NCBI GenBank assembly: GCA_021163295.1
Contig: JAGGXD010000232.1
Span: 1 to 33,502 of the forward strand
Reading direction: 5' to 3'
DNA from: Bacteroidales bacterium
GTDB taxonomy: Bacteria > Bacteroidota > Bacteroidia > Bacteroidales > VadinHA17
Length of the DNA stretch: 33,502 bases
Part shown: one piece after another, positions 31,652-33,502 of the stretch
How the letters are laid out: each line of letters starts with the position of its first letter
Position numbering within the stretch: the first letter of the stretch is position 1
Program-made: the position numbers and the translations under genes
The notes under the pieces: model-generated
Databases searched by the model: none
The model's input: the letters and a program-made list of their open reading frames with translations, nothing else
Told to the model about the DNA's origin: nothing

Positions 31652-32965
31652 TCAATTTCTTAACTTTTCAAGTGTTGTTGGATTGTAATTAACCTTTGAA
31701 ATATTATTTGTGAAAAATATAGCATCAAACGATCTCTTTGGAATACAAGTCATTTCAAAACCTTGTGCTTGAATTACTTTATCTGTATTGAGCCACTTTT
31801 CAACTTCCTTATTTTCCGATTTTCCTTTTAGGTCAAGTAAAAAGTATTTCCTTTTTAATTTAGCAAGTGTGCCGTCAATGGTATTTTCTTCGGCAGGTTC
31901 AAAAGTTATATTTTCATTTTGAAAAACTCCTTGATTAAATGAAGCACCAATAGAAATCATTTTATCTTTAAGTTCTTGATGTAAAATATATCCCATTCCT
32001 TGAATTCTGTTTTCAGGAAACATATTCATAGTAAATTCTGACTTGGCTATATGAACATTATGAGCCCAAATAATTAATTTCTCATTTCTCTCGTTTATCC
32101 ATAAAGCGATATTTGCCATTGCATTATCTCGAATTAATCCCATTTTAATCCTATCTGTCTCAGTAAACATTTTATTCGCTTCATTTGCAGAATAAGAGAG
32201 TTTTAAAATCCAGTTGTATTCACTTTCAGTTGAGTTACCAATATATCGCTTTTCATTTTCTTTTATCTGCTGAAATAATTCATTATAGTTTTTTATCAAA
32301 ATTTGTTTTTCTTCTTCTCCAAGTTCTGAATAATGTTGCAAAGATGTTTGCCATTGATTGTCTTCAATTATATTTCGAGCAAAATTTTTGCCTTGAATAT
32401 TCCCATAATAAGTTTTATCTACTTTTTGTAAGTATTCAAATATTTGGTCAATTGCATTATTTGGTGCAACAATATCAATTCCATAAAAATTTACTTTCTT
32501 TTCATTTTTAGGATTTTGATTAAAATCTTTTAACCAATTTAATATTTTCGTCATTTCTTGTGTGTCCCACAAAAACCACCCAGGCATATTTGACATTATC
32601 TCGTCAATGTTACCGTTGCCATTAAGAATATAGTCATTGATTTTATTTGAATATGGAAAACTTGCTTCTAAAATAAATGTGGTAAAGTTCATTTCTTCAA
32701 CGAGATATTTTATAAAACGATGTTTCAATTGAAATTGTTCGTGAATATCGTGGCGACTTTCTCCAAGACAAACAACTTCTGCTTTTCCGACAATTTGCTT
32801 TAACAGTTTCAAATCGTCTTGTTTTTCCGTTACTTCAAGTGTCTCGATTTTTTGTGAGTTTTTTAATGCCCAGTCCGTGAATTTGTCATTCTTTTCTTGC
32901 GAAGATGAGTTATTGCAACTTACAGTTACTAATAAAATTATAAATGCTCCTAATACTCTTTTCAT
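31652..32965 (-). CDS. erythromycin esterase-family lipoprotein
   Basis: A hydrolase of the EreA/EreB fold. The track start (32986) overlaps the upstream gene; MKRVLGAFIILLVTVSC at 32965 gives a lipoprotein signal and a protein of 437 residues, 10 bases after the zinc-ribbon stop codon. Family motifs seen: 'CLGESRHDIHEQFQLKHRFIKYL' (His and Glu of the active site), 'FILEASFPYS', 'FYGIDIVAPNNAI' and 'IIWAHNVHIAKS'. Most members of this large family do not inactivate macrolides, so resistance is not claimed. The outer surface location set by the lipid anchor is unlike the cytoplasmic Ere enzymes. The gene ends 14 bases from the group II intron. Confidence 0.85.
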   Translation of the reverse strand: MKRVLGAFIILLVTVSCNNSSSQEKNDKFTDWALKNSQKIETLEVTEKQDDLKLLKQIVGKAEVVCLGESRHDIHEQFQLKHRFIKYLVEEMNFTTFILEASFPYSNKINDYILNGNGNIDEIMSNMPGWFLWDTQEMTKILNWLKDFNQNPKNEKKVNFYGIDIVAPNNAIDQIFEYLQKVDKTYYGNIQGKNFARNIIEDNQWQTSLQHYSELGEEEKQILIKNYNELFQQIKENEKRYIGNSTESEYNWILKLSYSANEANKMFTETDRIKMGLIRDNAMANIALWINERNEKLIIWAHNVHIAKSEFTMNMFPENRIQGMGYILHQELKDKMISIGASFNQGVFQNENITFEPAEENTIDGTLAKLKRKYFLLDLKGKSENKEVEKWLNTDKVIQAQGFEMTCIPKRSFDAIFFTNNISKVNYNPTTLEKLRN

Positions 32966-32975
32966 AATATTGCCT

Positions 32976-33227
32976 TTAAATTTCAATGTCCTTCCAAGCA
33001 GGAAATTGTTTCAACCTTTCTTTTGCTATTTTTTCGGCTTGTTCTTCACCAAAATCATTGGTTTCAATTATCATATTTTTAAAATCCTTTACTTTTTCAG
33101 TGTAAGATTTTAAATTCCCTTTATTGTCAGTGCAATGGTTGCAATATTTATTTTCTGATTTTTTACCACCAAAATCTTCAATGCTTTTCATTGGCATTCC
33201 GCAACTTTCACATATTTTTTGTTTCAT
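32976..33227 (-). CDS. zinc-ribbon domain protein
   Basis: An 83-residue protein with a four-Cys zinc ribbon (CESC at residues 6-9 and CNHC at 29-32) and a helical tail ('EEQAEKIAKERLKQFPAW'). It matches the small 'putative zinc ribbon' family common in bacteria, whose function is unknown. It ends 10 bases before the proposed esterase start, so the pair is likely co-transcribed. It lies in what looks like a cassette unit with the esterase. Confidence 0.82.
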   Translation of the reverse strand: MKQKICESCGMPMKSIEDFGGKKSENKYCNHCTDNKGNLKSYTEKVKDFKNMIIETNDFGEEQAEKIAKERLKQFPAWKDIEI

Positions 33228-33295
33228 AATTTCACCTATTTTTAATATGACGATTTATTTTGTTTTATGTTACTTCAATTTTCGTTTTCTCTAAT

Positions 33296-33431
33296 GCCCT
33301 ACAACGGACCGGCGCTAAAATTTAGTTGCCGTTTTTTGGCAATGTCCTTTCAATTTATTAATACATTTTACCAAATGTACAAAACTCTTAAAAAGCACCA
33401 AACCGGCAATTAATTTTAACGCCTGTTGAAC
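33296..33431. repeat. ~135-bp attC-like imperfect palindrome
   Basis: GCCCTACAAC is followed by the arm GGCGCTAAAATTTAGTTGCCG (33311-33331); the partner CGGCAATTAATTTTAACGCC (33404-33423) is its near-perfect inverse with one extra T and two mismatches, followed by GTTGAAC. GTTGAAC fits the integron R-box consensus GTTRRRY. The enclosed loop holds TTTTGG...CCAAA. Two-part arms with one extra base and R-box ends are the hallmark plan of attC sites; no integrase lies in the window. Confidence 0.6.
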
Positions 33432-33502
33432 AAAACCTTCGGTAGCTAATTTTCATAGTTTACGTATAAGCTTTCATAATCCTCTTATTATTAATTAAAA
33501 AC
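33432..33502. other. AT-rich right edge
   Basis: No gene or motif recognised in the final 71 bases. Confidence 0.6.

Noticed and set aside
31652-32965. Macrolide resistance gene
   Set aside because: The fold is of the erythromycin esterase family but most chromosomal members have other roles, and the lipid anchor is atypical; resistance cannot be claimed.

Overview
The window looks like a chromosomal segment of a gliding/T9SS-type member of the Bacteroidota (Bacteroidales/Marinilabiliales-like or a relative). Evidence is the low-GC DNA, the gliding genes gldD and gldE, a type IX secretion sorting tail on a secreted peptidase, a TonB receptor paired with a DUF4249 lipoprotein, a group II-type GGGP synthase, an ECF sigma factor of the usual Bacteroidetes type, and several upstream matches to the Bacteroidetes -7 box TAnnTTTG. 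All calls were made by reading the sequence and from remembered family features; no database search was run.

Layout. 1-4.9 kb (+): two exported proteins of unknown function, histidyl-tRNA synthetase, and a solitary MIO-type histidine/aromatic ammonia-lyase. 4.9-7.4 kb (-): a von Willebrand A surface/periplasmic protein followed by an ECF sigma / putative membrane anti-sigma / periplasmic sensor-like module in which every gene looks damaged (internal deletion, short C-terminus, frameshift). 7.6-14.4 kb (+): YchF, an M14 carboxypeptidase exported by T9SS, a PafA-like phosphatase with a degenerate metal site, and two TPR-type proteins. 14.4-18.3 kb (-): an ssb-gldE-gldD-PPTase-GGGP synthase operon. 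18.5-22.6 kb (+): HU, a 30-residue basic ORF missing from the ORF track (AURKAIP1/COX24-like), RNase G and DsbD. 22.7-28.4 kb (-): EamA exporter, apolipoprotein N-acyltransferase, TonB receptor and DUF4249 lipoprotein as one tight cluster.

28.4-33.5 kb is accessory DNA: an orphan lipoprotein, a ~112-bp inverted-repeat element, a nearly complete group II intron with its maturase (the catalytic domain V is visible and overlaps the end of the maturase frame), an erythromycin-esterase-family lipoprotein with a zinc-ribbon gene, and a ~135-bp attC-like imperfect palindrome at the right edge. I read this as a cassette-like region. The intron sits 14 bases beyond the esterase stop codon, antisense to it, next to a TTGTAGGGC motif that recurs in inverted orientation at the far side of the same two-gene segment.

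The most notable observations are the decayed sigma module, the PafA-like protein that keeps one Zn site but has lost the other, and the cassette/attC-like architecture with an embedded group II intron. No tRNA, rRNA or CRISPR array was seen.
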